DNA of 64,000 nucleotides, from positions 27,199,501 to 27,263,500 of the forward strand of contig CM066984.1 of the NCBI GenBank assembly GCA_033977485.1, given 5' to 3'. Position numbers and translations under genes: made by a program. The DNA comes from Hydrangea macrophylla (lineage: Eukaryota > Streptophyta > Magnoliopsida > Cornales > Hydrangeaceae). The notes beneath the pieces were generated by a model. The model made no database searches. It saw only the letters and a list, made by a program, of their open reading frames with translations, and was not told the origin of the DNA. Below, in pieces: positions 1-11,018 of this stretch; the first letter of the stretch is position 1; every line of letters begins with the position of its first letter.

Positions 1-451
1 TACCTACAGTCTATGTCCATAATCATCTCAAGATTAAGAACACTTACCTTGTACAAGTTATGAGTTCCTATCGACTTATGACAATTTTAAGTGTTGATAG
101 GAAAGCTCATGGTCCATCAATGCACTATAAGAACTAGCATATTAACTAACAGTCTCAAACTCAAGTGATTGAGATTCATCACTCCATCCAATGGTAGTTA
201 ATCATGCTATATTGTATACTTGATGAGATATCTAGTCTCATCTTAAACTATGACAAGTTCTAAGTATTAAAGAATAGTAACTCATATCTCCCGTGTATGT
301 ATCTCATACATACACGAGTTATTTACTATGATACTTAAGGATTAAAACAATCATCTCATTATACATACATAATCAAATGTATACTGATATCCATATATAA
401 AATGTCAATGTCTCATATATATAGAACTGGTTTAAGGGCATAATCCCAACA
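1..451 (-). repeat. 3' LTR of Copia-A, cut by the window edge
   Basis: Read on the minus strand the segment begins TGTTGGGATTATG at 451, the typical TG start of a copia LTR. It is preceded by a purine-rich tract and by copia RNase H sequence on the same strand. The far end lies outside the window, so the full LTR length is unknown. It is AT-rich and holds no ORF I can support. Confidence 0.75.
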
Positions 452-466
452 AACTCCCACTTGCAC
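452..466 (-). other. polypurine tract of Copia-A
   Basis: The minus strand reads GTGCAAGTGGGAGTT directly before the LTR start TGTTGGG. A short purine-rich tract at this place primes plus-strand DNA synthesis in copia elements. It fixes the LTR boundary at 451/452. Confidence 0.7.
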
Positions 467-1486
467 TCATAACCAATTAGAACTACATTTAAGACCTAGA
501 CTATCTAGATGACGATCAAGACCTTCTATGGCAAGGCCTTTATAAACAGATCCACAAGATTGTCAATGGTAGCAATCATGGTGATAGTCATATCTCCACA
601 CTCTACTATCTCTCGAATGAGCTGATATTTCCTTTCTACGTGCTTTCCATTTTTGTAGTTTCTTAGCTCCATGGACTGTTCCACTGCCCCACTATTATCA
701 CACGATCAACTTCCTCGAATCTTTTTCTGACATAAAGTCTGAATCATCGTATCCTATTGGAATCAACTCATCACTACCATATATAAGCATGTAATCTTTA
801 GTCCTTCTCAAGTACTTAATAATGTGCTTTATGGCTGTCCAGTGTTCTGGACTAGGATTCAATTAATACCTACTAACCATGCCAATGGCAAAGCAGATAT
901 CTGGTCTAGTGCATCACATCGCATACATAAGACTTCCTACTGTCGAAGCATAGGGAATTCCTGGCATGCTATTCCTCTCCTCCTGTATCTTGGGACACTG
1001 ATCCTTAGAGAACACAAGACCATGCCTGAAAGGTAGCAAACCCTTCTTCGAATTATCCATTGAAAACCAAGTTAGCACTTTCTCGATATAGTTGGCTTGA
1101 GATAATCCCATTATCTTTCGCTTACAATCTCAAAAGAGTTGTATCCCGAGGATATAACTCACCTCTCCTGGATCATTCCTATCAAAAGTACTAGCTAGCC
1201 AAACTTTGATTGTTGAAAACGCCGCTATGTCATTCCTAATGAGTGGAATGCCATCAACATAAAATACAAGAAAATCTACCACCTTACCTTCACATTTCTT
1301 GTATACACAAGGTTCGTCCAGATTTTGCATGAAAACTAACGACTTGACCGCTTGGTCAAATTGAATGTTCCAACTCCTGGATTCTTATTTGAGCCCAATG
1401 AACTTTTGCAGCTTGCATACCAAGTTACCTTTTCCCCTAGCTATGAAATCTTCTGGTTGCTACATATAGATGGTCTCCTCAAAATT
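467..1486 (-). pseudogene. Copia-A reverse transcriptase/RNase H remnant
   Basis: This is the C-terminal part of a Ty1/copia polyprotein, which copies element RNA into DNA in virus-like particles. The minus strand shows the RT block around NLDEPCVYKKCEGK (about 1270-1330), then GLSQANYIEKVL and YASTVGSLMYAM (about 915-1110), then an RNase H tail around NYKNGKHVERKYQLIREI (about 590-660). The catalytic box reads FYVDGIP, so the second Asp of the usual YVDD is Gly. Several stops and frameshifts break the frame. RT starts abruptly near 1486, so gag, protease and integrase are absent here. Certain as a family call, dead as a gene. Confidence 0.88.
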
Positions 1487-2179
1487 TAAAACTAACCGTA
1501 GCTGCAAAAAGTTAGTTGTATAAATAACCACGCATATATACAACAATATATCAATTGGAAGTCCTAGATGACATGCATATTTCATAAACTGGATTCATGA
1601 ACATATTAGTCTTATAAAATAGTAAAATCTGTTCTCTGTTTGACCCAATCGATTGGCATTAATGCCAATTGATTGCTTATCCCAGAGGCCACTAAAAAAT
1701 CAACTGATCTACTATGGCGCAACACCTATAATACACAACAAATTTGTCCTAGTGACATGTTTTGGAAGTTTAGATATGATTGCATATATAGTTTTAGTCG
1801 TTTTATAAAATTGTAATCACATAAACTTGTTATCGTTTTGGTTATAAAAGTAGATCTGTGTGATTCTGGATCAAAATTTTCCAATCAATTTTCTTCTGTT
1901 TCTAATCGTTTGGGATCCCAGGCAATCAATTGGGTCTCTATCCAATCGATTGCCACAAATTTGGATATGGCAATCAATTGCTATTTGATACAATTAATTG
2001 GCATTGATTTGAGGATGTAATCGATTGGTGTATAGATCCAATTAATTGCCACCTATTTATTCAGAAGGTGTTCTCTAAAATTTTCTTAAAAATTTGACAA
2101 TTAATTTGAACAGTTTCTAAAAAATTTTAAAGTTTTTCTTTACTGTCTTAATCCAATCGATTGGGTTTGAGAACCCTCA
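1487..2179. other. non-coding stretch with many CAATCGATTG-type palindromes
   Basis: No convincing coding sequence. Between 1645 and 2165 about ten copies or near copies of CCAATCGATTGG/CCAATTGATTGC occur in both orientations, for example 1645-1656, 1665-1675, around 1921-1933, 1941, 1970, 1993, 2017, 2036 and 2153. The stretch lies between two copia fragments of opposite strand. It could be an LTR or leader remnant, but I found no partner copy. Confidence 0.5.
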
Positions 2180-3956
2180 TTCGTCCTTTAATTTAATGTC
2201 TATTGGTCAGTTGACTAAGGATCTTAACTATTGTGTATCCTTTTCTGCTGATTCTGTTCTTATTCAGGATTTGACAACTCAGAAGATGATTGGTGTCAGG
2301 CATGAGTCCAATGGCCTCTATTACTTTGATGATGATCCTATCCCTGCTCCTCCACCAACTGCTTGTCCTGCTACTATTTTACCTCATCAGATCCATTGCC
2401 GCCTTGGTCATCCTTCATTGGCTAATTTGAAGCTCTTAGTTCTTAGTTTAAGTTCATTGCAGTCTTTAGAGTGTGAGTCATGTCAGTTGGGGAAGCATCA
2501 CTGTGTCTAATTTGCTCCCCGAGTCAATAAAACAACATCTACTCCTTTTCAGCTAGTGCATTCTGATGTATGGGGTCCTCACCGTATAACCTCCCAAAAG
2601 GGGTATCGGTATTTTGTTACCTTTGTGGGTGATTATTCAAGAGTATCTTGGCTTTATTTAATGAAAAATCATTCTGAGTTATTTTCTATTTTTTGTGCAT
2701 TTTGTGCTGAAATTAAAAATCAGTTTGATGTCTTTATTCGTGCTCTTCGAAGTGATAGTGCACAAGAATATTTCTCTGACCCTTTTAGTACTTATATGGC
2801 CCAACATGGAATGATTCACTAGTCTTCATGTGTACCTACACTACAACAAAATGGTGTTGTAGAACAAAAAACAGACATTTGATGGAAGTTACACGTACCT
2901 TGTTGTTTGAAATGTGTGTTCGAATGGTTTTTTTTTTTTGGGGTGGGGGGAAAGAGGGATGCTATCCTAACTGCTTGTCACTTGATTAACTCTATGCCAT
3001 CTTCAGTTCTTAATGGCCGCACACCACACACTACTTTGTTTCCTACTGAGTTTATTTTTTCGATAGATCCATGTATTTTTAGATGTGTTTGCTTTGTCCA
3101 TTAGTTGACTTCTAGTATTGATATATTAGACCCATGGGCAATTCGGTGTGTTTTCTTAGGTTATTCTAGGACATAGAAAGGATATCGTTGTTACAGTTCC
3201 TCCTTGCATCGGTACTTTATCTCTGCCGATGTTATAATTTTTGAATCCACACCTTTTTATTATGAGTCTCATTTAGCCATTGATCTGGATTTTGTGCTGC
3301 TTGTTCCTATTCCTGTTCCTATTCTAGTCTTCGATGCTTCCACTCGCTTGTCTCATCCTGATTTGCAGGTTTATACTCGTTGTTCAGCTCCAGAGTGCAT
3401 TCTGAACTCCTCTGCTAAGCCTCCACCTTCTGTGTCCATAGATCCGCCATCTTCATCTCCAAAACAGATAGATTTAGACCTTCCCATTGCTCTTAGGAAG
3501 GGTAAGCATTCTTGTACCACTTCACATCCTATTTCTAAATATGTCTCCTATGATAGTTTATCACCCATTTTTTTCTTCCTTTATGCTTCGGTGTCTTCCA
3601 TTGCTATTCCTAACACTATCGTAGAAGCACTTGTCCTTCCGGTTAGAACCAAGCTATGCATCATGAGATGTGTGCTCTTAAGGAGGCTGGTACTTGGGAC
3701 TTGGTCCCTCTTCCACCTGGAAAATCTATGGTTGGTTGCCATTGGGTGTATGCAGTTAAGGTCCACCTTGATGGCACTTTGGACAAGTTGAAGGTCCACC
3801 TTGTTGCTAAAGGCTACACTCAAGTCTATGGACTTGACAATTGAGAAACTTCTCCCTAGTGGCCAAGATTGCATCAGTTTGCCTTTTTATCTCCCTTGCC
3901 ACTACTTATCACTGGCCCCTTCCCAGTTGGATGATAAGAATGCATTTCTGAATGGT
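2180..3956 (+). pseudogene. Copia-B pol remnant (GAG-pre-integrase, integrase, start of RT)
   Basis: The plus strand carries a Ty1/copia pol in broken frames. NLMSIGQLTKDLN and HESNGLYYFD (2190-2330) with IHCRLGHPS...CESCQLGKH (2390-2500) form the GAG-pre-integrase/zinc region. VHSDVWGPHR (about 2550) and LRSDSAQEYF (about 2745) hold the first two integrase catalytic Asp, and NGVVEQK (about 2850) marks the third site. RT begins with MHHEMCALKEAGTWDLVP (3656) and ends near LDDKNAFLNG at 3956, where Gypsy-A sequence starts on the other strand. There are stops at about 2508 and 2820, and a T/G-rich slippage tract at 2925-2955. No LTRs were found. Confidence 0.88.
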
Positions 3957-4613
3957 ACTCATCACGATCCGATACAATCACTACTGGAACCCCTTGTAGT
4001 CTTACAATCTCTTTCACATACAACTCCGCTAGTTTAGATGACTTAATCGTCTTGATTGGTAAAAAGTGATCTGACTTCATCAATTGGTCGACTATATCCC
4101 AAATCTTGTCATTCTTATTAGGTGATCGTGGAAATCCAGAAACAAAATCCATCGTGATCTCATCCCATTTCCACTCTGACACAGGTAATGGTTGTAGCAG
4201 TCCCGCAGGTACTTGTCTCTTTGCTTTGAATTTCTGACATGACGAACATTTGAAAACAAACTTAGCAACCTCCTGCTTCATGCCTCTCCACCAAAAGTTT
4301 TCTTGCAAGTTCTGGTACATTTTGTTACTTCCTACACGAAATGAATATTTGGTACTATGTGTCTCCTCTAGAATTCTCTCTTTTAATTCTTTCAAATTTG
4401 GCACATACAATCGATTCCCAAGGATCTACACTCCTTGTTCCACCATAAAATCAGGTCGTTTCCCTGAAGGTATCTCGTGTCTCTCATTTTGCACGAGTAA
4501 TAGTCATTGAATTGCCCCATCTTGATCTCATTTATAATGTATGGGTGAGCTATGATCGCAATTATCAAGCCACCAGCCGTCTCTAGAATTACATCTAACT
4601 CCAATCGTCTCAA
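3957..4613 (-). pseudogene. Gypsy-A integrase remnant
   Basis: This minus-strand frame encodes the integrase zinc domain and core of a Ty3/gypsy element, which inserts element cDNA. Visible blocks are LYVPNLKELKERILEE-like sequence, NFWWRGMKQEVAKFV with KCSSCQ (the two zinc Cys), LQPLPVSEWKWDEITMDFV (first catalytic Asp) and VVIVSDRDE (second Asp). The segment where the second zinc His is expected reads SFRVG, so that His appears lost. The core stops right after the second Asp at about 3957, where Copia-B begins, so the third acidic residue is missing. Confidence 0.88.
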
Positions 4614-5150
4614 ATCTCAGACCAATTCCTTGTGCTTAGTCAGCTCGTCGGCTAAGTTCCCTATCGTCTTCCTGTTTAAAGCGTCGGATACAACATTAAC
4701 CTTTCCTAGATGATACGCAATTGAAAGATCATAAGCCTTCATCAACTCTAGCCATCTTCTTTGCCCATATTCAAGTCTTTTTGTGTGAGTATGTACTTCA
4801 AAGTCTTGTGGTCCATGAAAATCTCACATTTCTCGCCATACAAGTATTGTCTCCAAATCTTCAAAGCATAGGTTACCATGGGCAATCCAAGGTCGTGAGT
4901 CAGGAAGTTTATATCATGTGTCTTTAACTATCTAGATGCCTAGGCAATCACCTTGCCACCCTGCATAAGTTCACACCCCAAGCCTTGATACGAAGTATCA
5001 CTATAGATCATAAATCCCTCGGTTCCAGATGGTATCTTCAAGATAGGGGCTCTTGTCAAACATGACTTCAACTCTTGAAAATTGTCTTCACATTTTGCAC
5101 TCCATTCGAATGTTATACCCTTCCTCATTAACTTTGTCATAGGCAATAAA
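4614..5150 (-). pseudogene. Gypsy-A RNase H remnant
   Basis: The minus strand contains the RT-connection and RNase H region of a gypsy pol: ITFEWSAKCEDNFQELK and PILKIPSGTEGFMIYSD (about 5040-5120), then broken frames with YALKIWRQYLYG and HKTLKYILTQKDLN (about 4760-4900). It lies between the RT and integrase remnants of the same element. Several stops and frameshifts are present. Confidence 0.8.
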
Positions 5151-6060
5151 ATCTTTCAGAAATTCTCAATAAAATGGCAGCAGCATCCAGCTAATCCTAA
5201 GAAACTTCGAATTTCTGACACTACAGTCGATCTCTGCCAGTTAGATACAGCTTCTCTTTGTGAGGATTAACTAAACTCCGTTCTTGTTAATCACTTGACT
5301 AAGAAAAACAATACTAGGTAGCCAGAATTCACATTTCTTCAATTTCCCGAACAGTCTCTTCTCTCGTAGTCTTTGAAGTATCAATCTCAAATGTTTCTCG
5401 TGTTCTATCTCACTCAACGAATAAGTAAGAATGTCGTCAATAAACACAATCACAAATTCACATAAGTAGTCCTTGAAGATTCGGTTCATAAGGTCCATGA
5501 ATGCGCCTGGTTCATTTGTAAACCCAAATTGCATAACTAGGAACTCGTAGTGTCTATAGTGCGTTCTAAAAGATGTCTTATCTACATCCTCTACTTTCAC
5601 TTTCAACTGATGCTAACCGGATCTCAATTCTATCTTCAAAAACATTTGTGCTGTCGATTCTAGGCAACATATACTTGTTCTTCATTGTCAACTTGTTCAT
5701 TTCCCTATAGTCGACACACATACGCATTGAACCATCTTTCTTCTTTACAAATAATACTAGAGCTCCCCACGGTGACATGCTAGGTTGAATAAAACCCTTG
5801 TCAAGCAGTTCTTGTAGTTGAACTTTCAGTTCTTTCAATTCCACAGGTGCATTTTGAGATGGTGCTTTCAATACGAGTCTTAAGTCTGGCATTATCTCAA
5901 TAGTGAACTCATTCTCTCTCTCAATAAGAACGTCTGGTAGGCCATCGGGAAACACCTTTGGATACTCTCGTACTATGGGAATATCTTCTACTCTGAATTC
6001 GATCACCAAAGTGTCAATTACCAAACATAGAAATCCTTGACATCCCTTTATCAATAACTT
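5151..6060 (-). pseudogene. Gypsy-A reverse transcriptase remnant
   Basis: Two minus-strand frames give a gypsy [18 protein letters not shown] and [20 protein letters not shown] (5700-5960), [15 protein letters not shown], then FLVMQFGFTNEPGAF and the catalytic FIDDIL box at about 5430-5450, followed by HLRLILQRLREKRLF. A frameshift near 5580-5610 separates the palm N-terminus from the YRHYEF block. The FIDD catalytic box is intact. Confidence 0.9.
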
Positions 6061-6600
6061 ACCCGCTCAGATAGACGAAATCAAATAAGGTGGCAGTGTA
6101 ACCCCACTCCCTTGAAAGAAAAAGATCTCATGAACCGATGATCGAAAATTAACTTTTTTTTGTTCACAATCTACCGTAGCTTGGTAAAGAGACAACCAAT
6201 CCATCCCTATATCACGTCAAAGTGGTTCTCTACAAGCGGTATAAGGTCTACGGTCATGAACTTCTCACCTAGTTTGATCTCACGGTCTTTATATATTGTA
6301 AACGTTACTACTGGCTTACTAAGTGGTACCGTAATGGCTAATTCATATCCTAAAGGTGCTGATCTAACATTCAAATTTCAACAAAATGATGCGATACAAA
6401 TGAATGAGTAGATCCTGGGTCAACAAGTATGCATGTTTGATGTAAACATATAGGCATCATACCTGATACCACTGTATCTGTAGCAGCCATATCCCCGGGA
6501 TTCATCTTAAATGATCTCCCTTGACGCTGCTCTATCCCCTGTCCCCTATCGTTGGACTGCTTAGGCTTCGAACCACTGAAAGCCATAGAATTAGCTCCTT
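6061..6600 (-). pseudogene. Gypsy-A aspartic protease remnant
   Basis: Minus strand, upstream of RT. MPICLHQTCILVDPGSTHSFVSHHF (about 6380-6460) fits the retropepsin-like protease that cleaves the gypsy polyprotein. The active-site triad reads D-P-G rather than D-S-G or D-T-G, which suggests loss of function. The frame breaks after this block. Confidence 0.78.
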
Positions 6601-7203
6601 ACTGAGGATGCTTCCTCAAGGAATCCCTAGATCGATGTCCGAGCATTCCATAAACATAACACTTGCCTCTCATATCAGGTGTAGAATTTAAACTACCCAC
6701 TCCTTGGCTCTTGTTTTAAAAGTTAGTCATGAAATATCTGCCGGTGTGTGGTTGATTACAAAGCGGACAGAGCGGTATATTGCTCGTTGTTCTTCCTTGT
6801 CCGCAAAAACTAGAACTAAAACTAGAACCTCTCGCGAATGGCCTCTTGAACGATCTACCCTGGTTCCGATCACCACCCTCATTCCTTTGCTTGCCTTGTT
6901 GATTCGATCTCGACCTCTCCATTCCACTGCCCGCCACAAGGGTCGTTTGTTGTACAGCTCCAATAGTTGAGTGTTCATAGGTTTCCACCCTTCAGCGGAT
7001 GTTCTCTCTTAATCCTTACTCAAATTACCTTGCCCTATCCTCTTCCATTGGCAGTAACCCTTTTCCAAACCTCAATAGGGCGTTGTACTTTGAAGTATAC
7101 TCGGTCATAGTCATGTCTCCCTATTTTAGATTATCAAACTCTCTCTATTTCGCATTGTGAGCGGCTCACAGAAAGAATCGGCGATTGATCTCTACCTTGA
7201 ATC
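6601..7203 (-). pseudogene. Gypsy-A gag, C-terminal part
   Basis: The minus strand encodes the end of the capsid domain and the nucleocapsid. Blocks are REFDNLK and MTMTEYTSKYNALLRFG (about 7080-7150) and a zinc knuckle CPLCNQPHTGRYF (about 6735-6775) in which the last Cys seems replaced. The N-terminal part lies at 17612-18003, beyond a 10.4-kb insertion. The reading frame continues across the duplicated pentamer GAATC, which shows both halves were once one gene. Confidence 0.85.
7199..7203. repeat. target-site duplication, left copy (GAATC)
   Basis: GAATC at 7199-7203 is repeated at 17607-17611, directly flanking the TG...CA ends of the 7204-17606 element. Five bases is the usual size for LTR retrotransposons. 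Confidence 0.9.
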
Positions 7204-7445
7204 TGTGACACCCTGATTTTTAGACAACCAAATATCCAATCAAGTGTATACCCTGATCAATATTAAACCGCCAAAAAATCCAAGGTTGCTAACCCACACT
7301 TAATTTTAAAAGATCATTTTAAAATAAACTGAATTTAAATTACTTTCATAAACCACATTATTTCATTTTTAATACAATCCATTTATCATCAAACCATTCC
7401 CAAAATTATCATAAAAAACCAAATGTTTCCCTTTATATAGAAATA

Positions 7446-7702
7446 CTACCTCCGTCCCATTTTATGTGTCCATCTTGGGGAATCCAACTATTTAAGGGAA
7501 CAAAAAGAATCTACACCTACTTTCCACAATTGCCCATAATCATTGCACTTCCTTTTTTTTTTTTATTTTGTTTTGGTGTTGATTGCAAGAAAGGGTAGTT
7601 TGGGAAACTAAGTCAAATTTGCATACTAATTTAGGAAAGTGGACAACAATTTTGGGACATCCCAAAAAGGAAAGATGGGCACATAAATTGGGACGGAGGC
7701 AG
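7446..7702. mobile_element. Stowaway-like MITE (Tc1/mariner type)
   Basis: A 257-bp element with terminal inverted repeats CTACCTCCGTCCCA / CTGCCTCCGTCCCA and a TA duplication on each side (7444-7445, 7703-7704). It is absent from the matching place of the 5' LTR (about 15231), so it arrived after the retrotransposon inserted. Confidence 0.92.
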
Positions 7703-8643
7703 TAATAAAATTTTCCTCTATTGAATCACAATAAAATTATCTAGTTACAATGATAAATGGAACAATTTTCAACACTACACTATCTCAGGTCAGATCTGCT
7801 ACAAACGTCCCCCAAAGTCCAATGATACAACAGAAATATAACTACACCTAATACAAGTTCTCAAAATTGGCTCACAATGCCAACTAAATAAAAGAGTATC
7901 ATATAGTAAATAAAGATTTAAAAGTAGATATCTTCAACTTCACAAACAGATCGGCTGCTCCCTAATGAACTCCAACTATACTATCCTGCACATGTCATCT
8001 GACTACGTTTCAAACAGAAATGCACCCAAATTTATAACACACTCGGGTCACATAACTGGTATGAGTTAAACAAAATACAAGTCTTAGGGATACAACTTGA
8101 ACCCGTAGACTACAAACCACACTACAACATTCTTGGGCCAAGATAGGTAGTTCCACACACATATCTGGACAATAGAGTAGTTTACATTTATGTGGTGGCA
8201 AGTAGTTTCTTGCCCGAATAAAACAACTAAACACTTACCTTTCTTAAACTATGGTAGGCCGACACCTTCAAACACATTAGTAGGTCTACCATCCCGCAAA
8301 AGTAGAAGTTAACACTATAATAGAAAACCAAAAATCGAGTACTATTGATAAAAATGAATTTATCTCCAAGAAAGAACTAGAATTAGACAAAACTTAAAAC
8401 ACGAAAAACGTCCAGAATAAAATTTCCAAGGAAAGATTCACGTCCCCGTTCATTAATTATAAATAGATAATTCTGAAATTAAGTATTAATCTTCAGATCT
8501 TAGATAGACGATATTCAGCAAATTCTAAAAATTGATGAAAACAATGTCAAGATGTCTTTTTTATGAAAAGTGTAAAACACAAAAATTGTTCAGATCGTCG
8601 TTTTACTTCAGTTTACACGTAACGGTCATAAACTATAAATTTA

Positions 8644-8952
8644 GGGCTCGCATGGTAACGTTTCCTGTTTTGAGTTTTCAGTTTTTTAAAAACGAAAACC
8701 AGATTTGATTTTTTTTTTTTTTTAAAAAAAACAAAAACTTGTTTGATAACATTGTTGATTTTTTTAAAAAAAAAAAACAAAAACAGGAAACTCAAAACGA
8801 CTTTTTGTTGTTTTCATTTTTTACCCAAAATTTGAAAACGTTTTTTAAAAACAAAAAACAAAAACGTTACCAAACGTGTTTTCAATTTTCATTTTTTAAA
8901 AAACGAAAACAAAAACAGAAAACAGAAAATGACAACGTTACCAAACGAGCCC
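8644..8952. mobile_element. Tourist-like MITE (PIF/Harbinger type)
   Basis: A 309-bp element with inverted ends GGGCTCGCATGGTAACGTT and GGGCTCGTTTGGTAACGTT and a TTA duplication (8641-8643, 8953-8955). The interior is an A/T homopolymer-rich foldback. The 5' LTR counterpart (about 16305-16312) lacks it, giving an empty-site comparison within the window. The apparent ORFs across it are poly-Lys/Phe artefacts. Confidence 0.88.
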
Positions 8953-9335
8953 TTAAGTATCCAAAATATTCAATTAACTAATCTGGTCCAGTTTATTTTC
9001 AAATTACTACGTTCTCAAAAATGATTCGTTACACATAATAGACTACCGTTTTAGCTAAAGGGCACAACACCAAAATTTAAAATCATGAAAACTACACACC
9101 TACCAATTCCTACAATTTTATAAAACTGGAAATAATAAAACACATTACAGCCGTAAAGCTGCAAATAAAAAAAATAAAAACATAAGATTCGGTGCAATTA
9201 CACCTTATGTTCACCACCTCGGTCACCCATCCATGGCTCAGCCTGCACATTTATCACATTTGTCTTCTAAGGTTATACTAACTCCCACTCTGGTCCCAAC
9301 TGCCATTGGGTATCACTGGGATTTGAGTATACACC

Positions 9336-10773
9336 TGTGACGCCCCGCAAAAATAAACGTATTTTCATTGAAAAATTAAATAAATCACACTTGATTCTTT
9401 AAAATAAAAATACAAAATTTCTTTAAAACTCCCAGCAGGTCCATATTCTCCACGGATCTCCTATATCATCCTTAACCTTATCTCCCTTCTAGGCTTCGGT
9501 TACCGGCGCTGCCTGCATCTAAAAACCATACCGGGAAGTATACAATATGACATGAATAATAAAGGCTCAAAAGGATAATGACAATCAAATACATAGAATG
9601 ACATCAAATCAATTGACCAGTCTCACAACCCAACTGCTCACACTACCCAAACGCTCATACCAATAGCATCATACCAGGTTCCTCTTGATCACATAGCAAG
9701 AGACACCTCACCTCACCTCACCCGTCTCCAGTACGTCGGTCCCTGAGGCCTGTTGGACTGTTGGTAGGTGCTCCTTGCTCATGACCCTTTAGTCCCATAG
9801 CACTTAGCAATAAACACATACTCATTGATTCCAAATGAAAACACAACATAACTGCAAAAAGAGTACAAGTAGAGATAACAAAGAAATACTCCGGAGAATT
9901 TAGAAAGCATATTGTACACAACCCGGTACCTATAAATGATGTTGAGCAACTCCCAAACACTTCTCTTCTTCTTCTTCTTCTTCTTCTAACTCGAGGTGTA
10001 TGTATATCTATAATTGTGTATATATATAAATCTCTCTCTATGTGACTCTCTCAAGCTCTCTATGCTAGAAGTGTAGAATGTCTGTGTTTGAGAGAGTATG
10101 TGAGTGTATAAATAGCCAAGCTTCCACTTGGAGACAATGGCCTAACAATCCACTTATTAACCACTAACTTCTAATTAATGGGTAGTTTATAAGGAATATG
10201 CAAGATGATGTAAACATACACTAATGCACCTATAACTCCACTTAGAGACATTGGCCTAACAATCCACTAACTTCTAATTAATGGGTAGTTCATAAGGAAT
10301 ATGCAAGATGATGTAAACATACACTAATGCACCTATAACTCCACTTAGAGACATTGGCCTAACAATCCACTAACTTCTAATTAATTGGTAGTTTATAAGG
10401 CATATGCAAGATGATGTAAACATACACTAATGCACATATAACTTCACTAATATTAGTGTATAAATAACTAAGCATAATGGCCTAACAATCTAATTATTAA
10501 AAGAGAAAATATTAGATTTAATTTCTGATACACTAAAACTGCTACTGTAATCCTCGTTTTCTGCCCAAACGGTGCAGAATCTGAGAAAATTGCATTAGAC
10601 AAAAAGTGTGCAGAATCGAGTTTTGCTTGGGACAACGCGGGCAGAACCTTAAATTTCCTTCGTTTTCCTAACAAAAATCTGAAAACAAAATTCTGCTACT
10701 GTGACCAATTTTCGCTAAAATCGCACACGAAGTCTAAATCGTCAATTTAAACATAAAAACACGGGTTACTACA
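9336..10773 (-). repeat. LTR of the young element (3' LTR)
   Basis: 1438 bp, TG...CA. It contains a (CTT)n tract at about 9963-9987 and a three-fold repeat of about 105 bp at 10110-10445. The 80-aa and 68-aa ORFs found in both LTR copies have no recognisable family and are not called as genes. Confidence 0.92.
10110..10445. repeat. internal tandem repeat in the young LTR, about 105-bp unit, three copies
   Basis: Units share GGCCTAACAATCCACT, AACTTCTAATTAATGGGTAG and GCAAGATGATGTAAACATAC. The same array recurs at about 11793-12128 in the other LTR, so the expansion predates the insertion. Confidence 0.85.
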
Positions 10774-11018
10774 ATCTACCCTCCTTAATAGAGATTTCGT
10801 CCCGAAATCTAGAGATAAAAGCATTTGGTAAATAACTTCATAAATTTCTTAAAATAATGTTTAAAACAAATATAGCATATTTTGTTTTATAAAATAACAA
10901 AAATTTTTTTTTTTTTTTTTTTTTTTTTCAACCTTCTCTGACTCCTCCCAGGCGATGTAGACTATCTAACCTTGACTTAGTCCTACATTTCCGGCTGGGG
11001 ACAGGCTCTGATACCATT
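10774..11018 (-). other. internal region of the young element (PPT, poly(A)-like tract, PBS)
   Basis: 245 bp between the LTRs. From the 5' side on the minus strand: PBS at 11016-11005, a homopolymer of about 26 A (plus-strand T at 10903-10928), and the polypurine tract ending at 10774. There is no coding potential, so only the signals for priming remain. Confidence 0.85.

Noticed and set aside
8613..8981. Lys- and Phe-rich ORFs on both strands
   Set aside because: Homopolymer-rich interior of the Tourist-like MITE.
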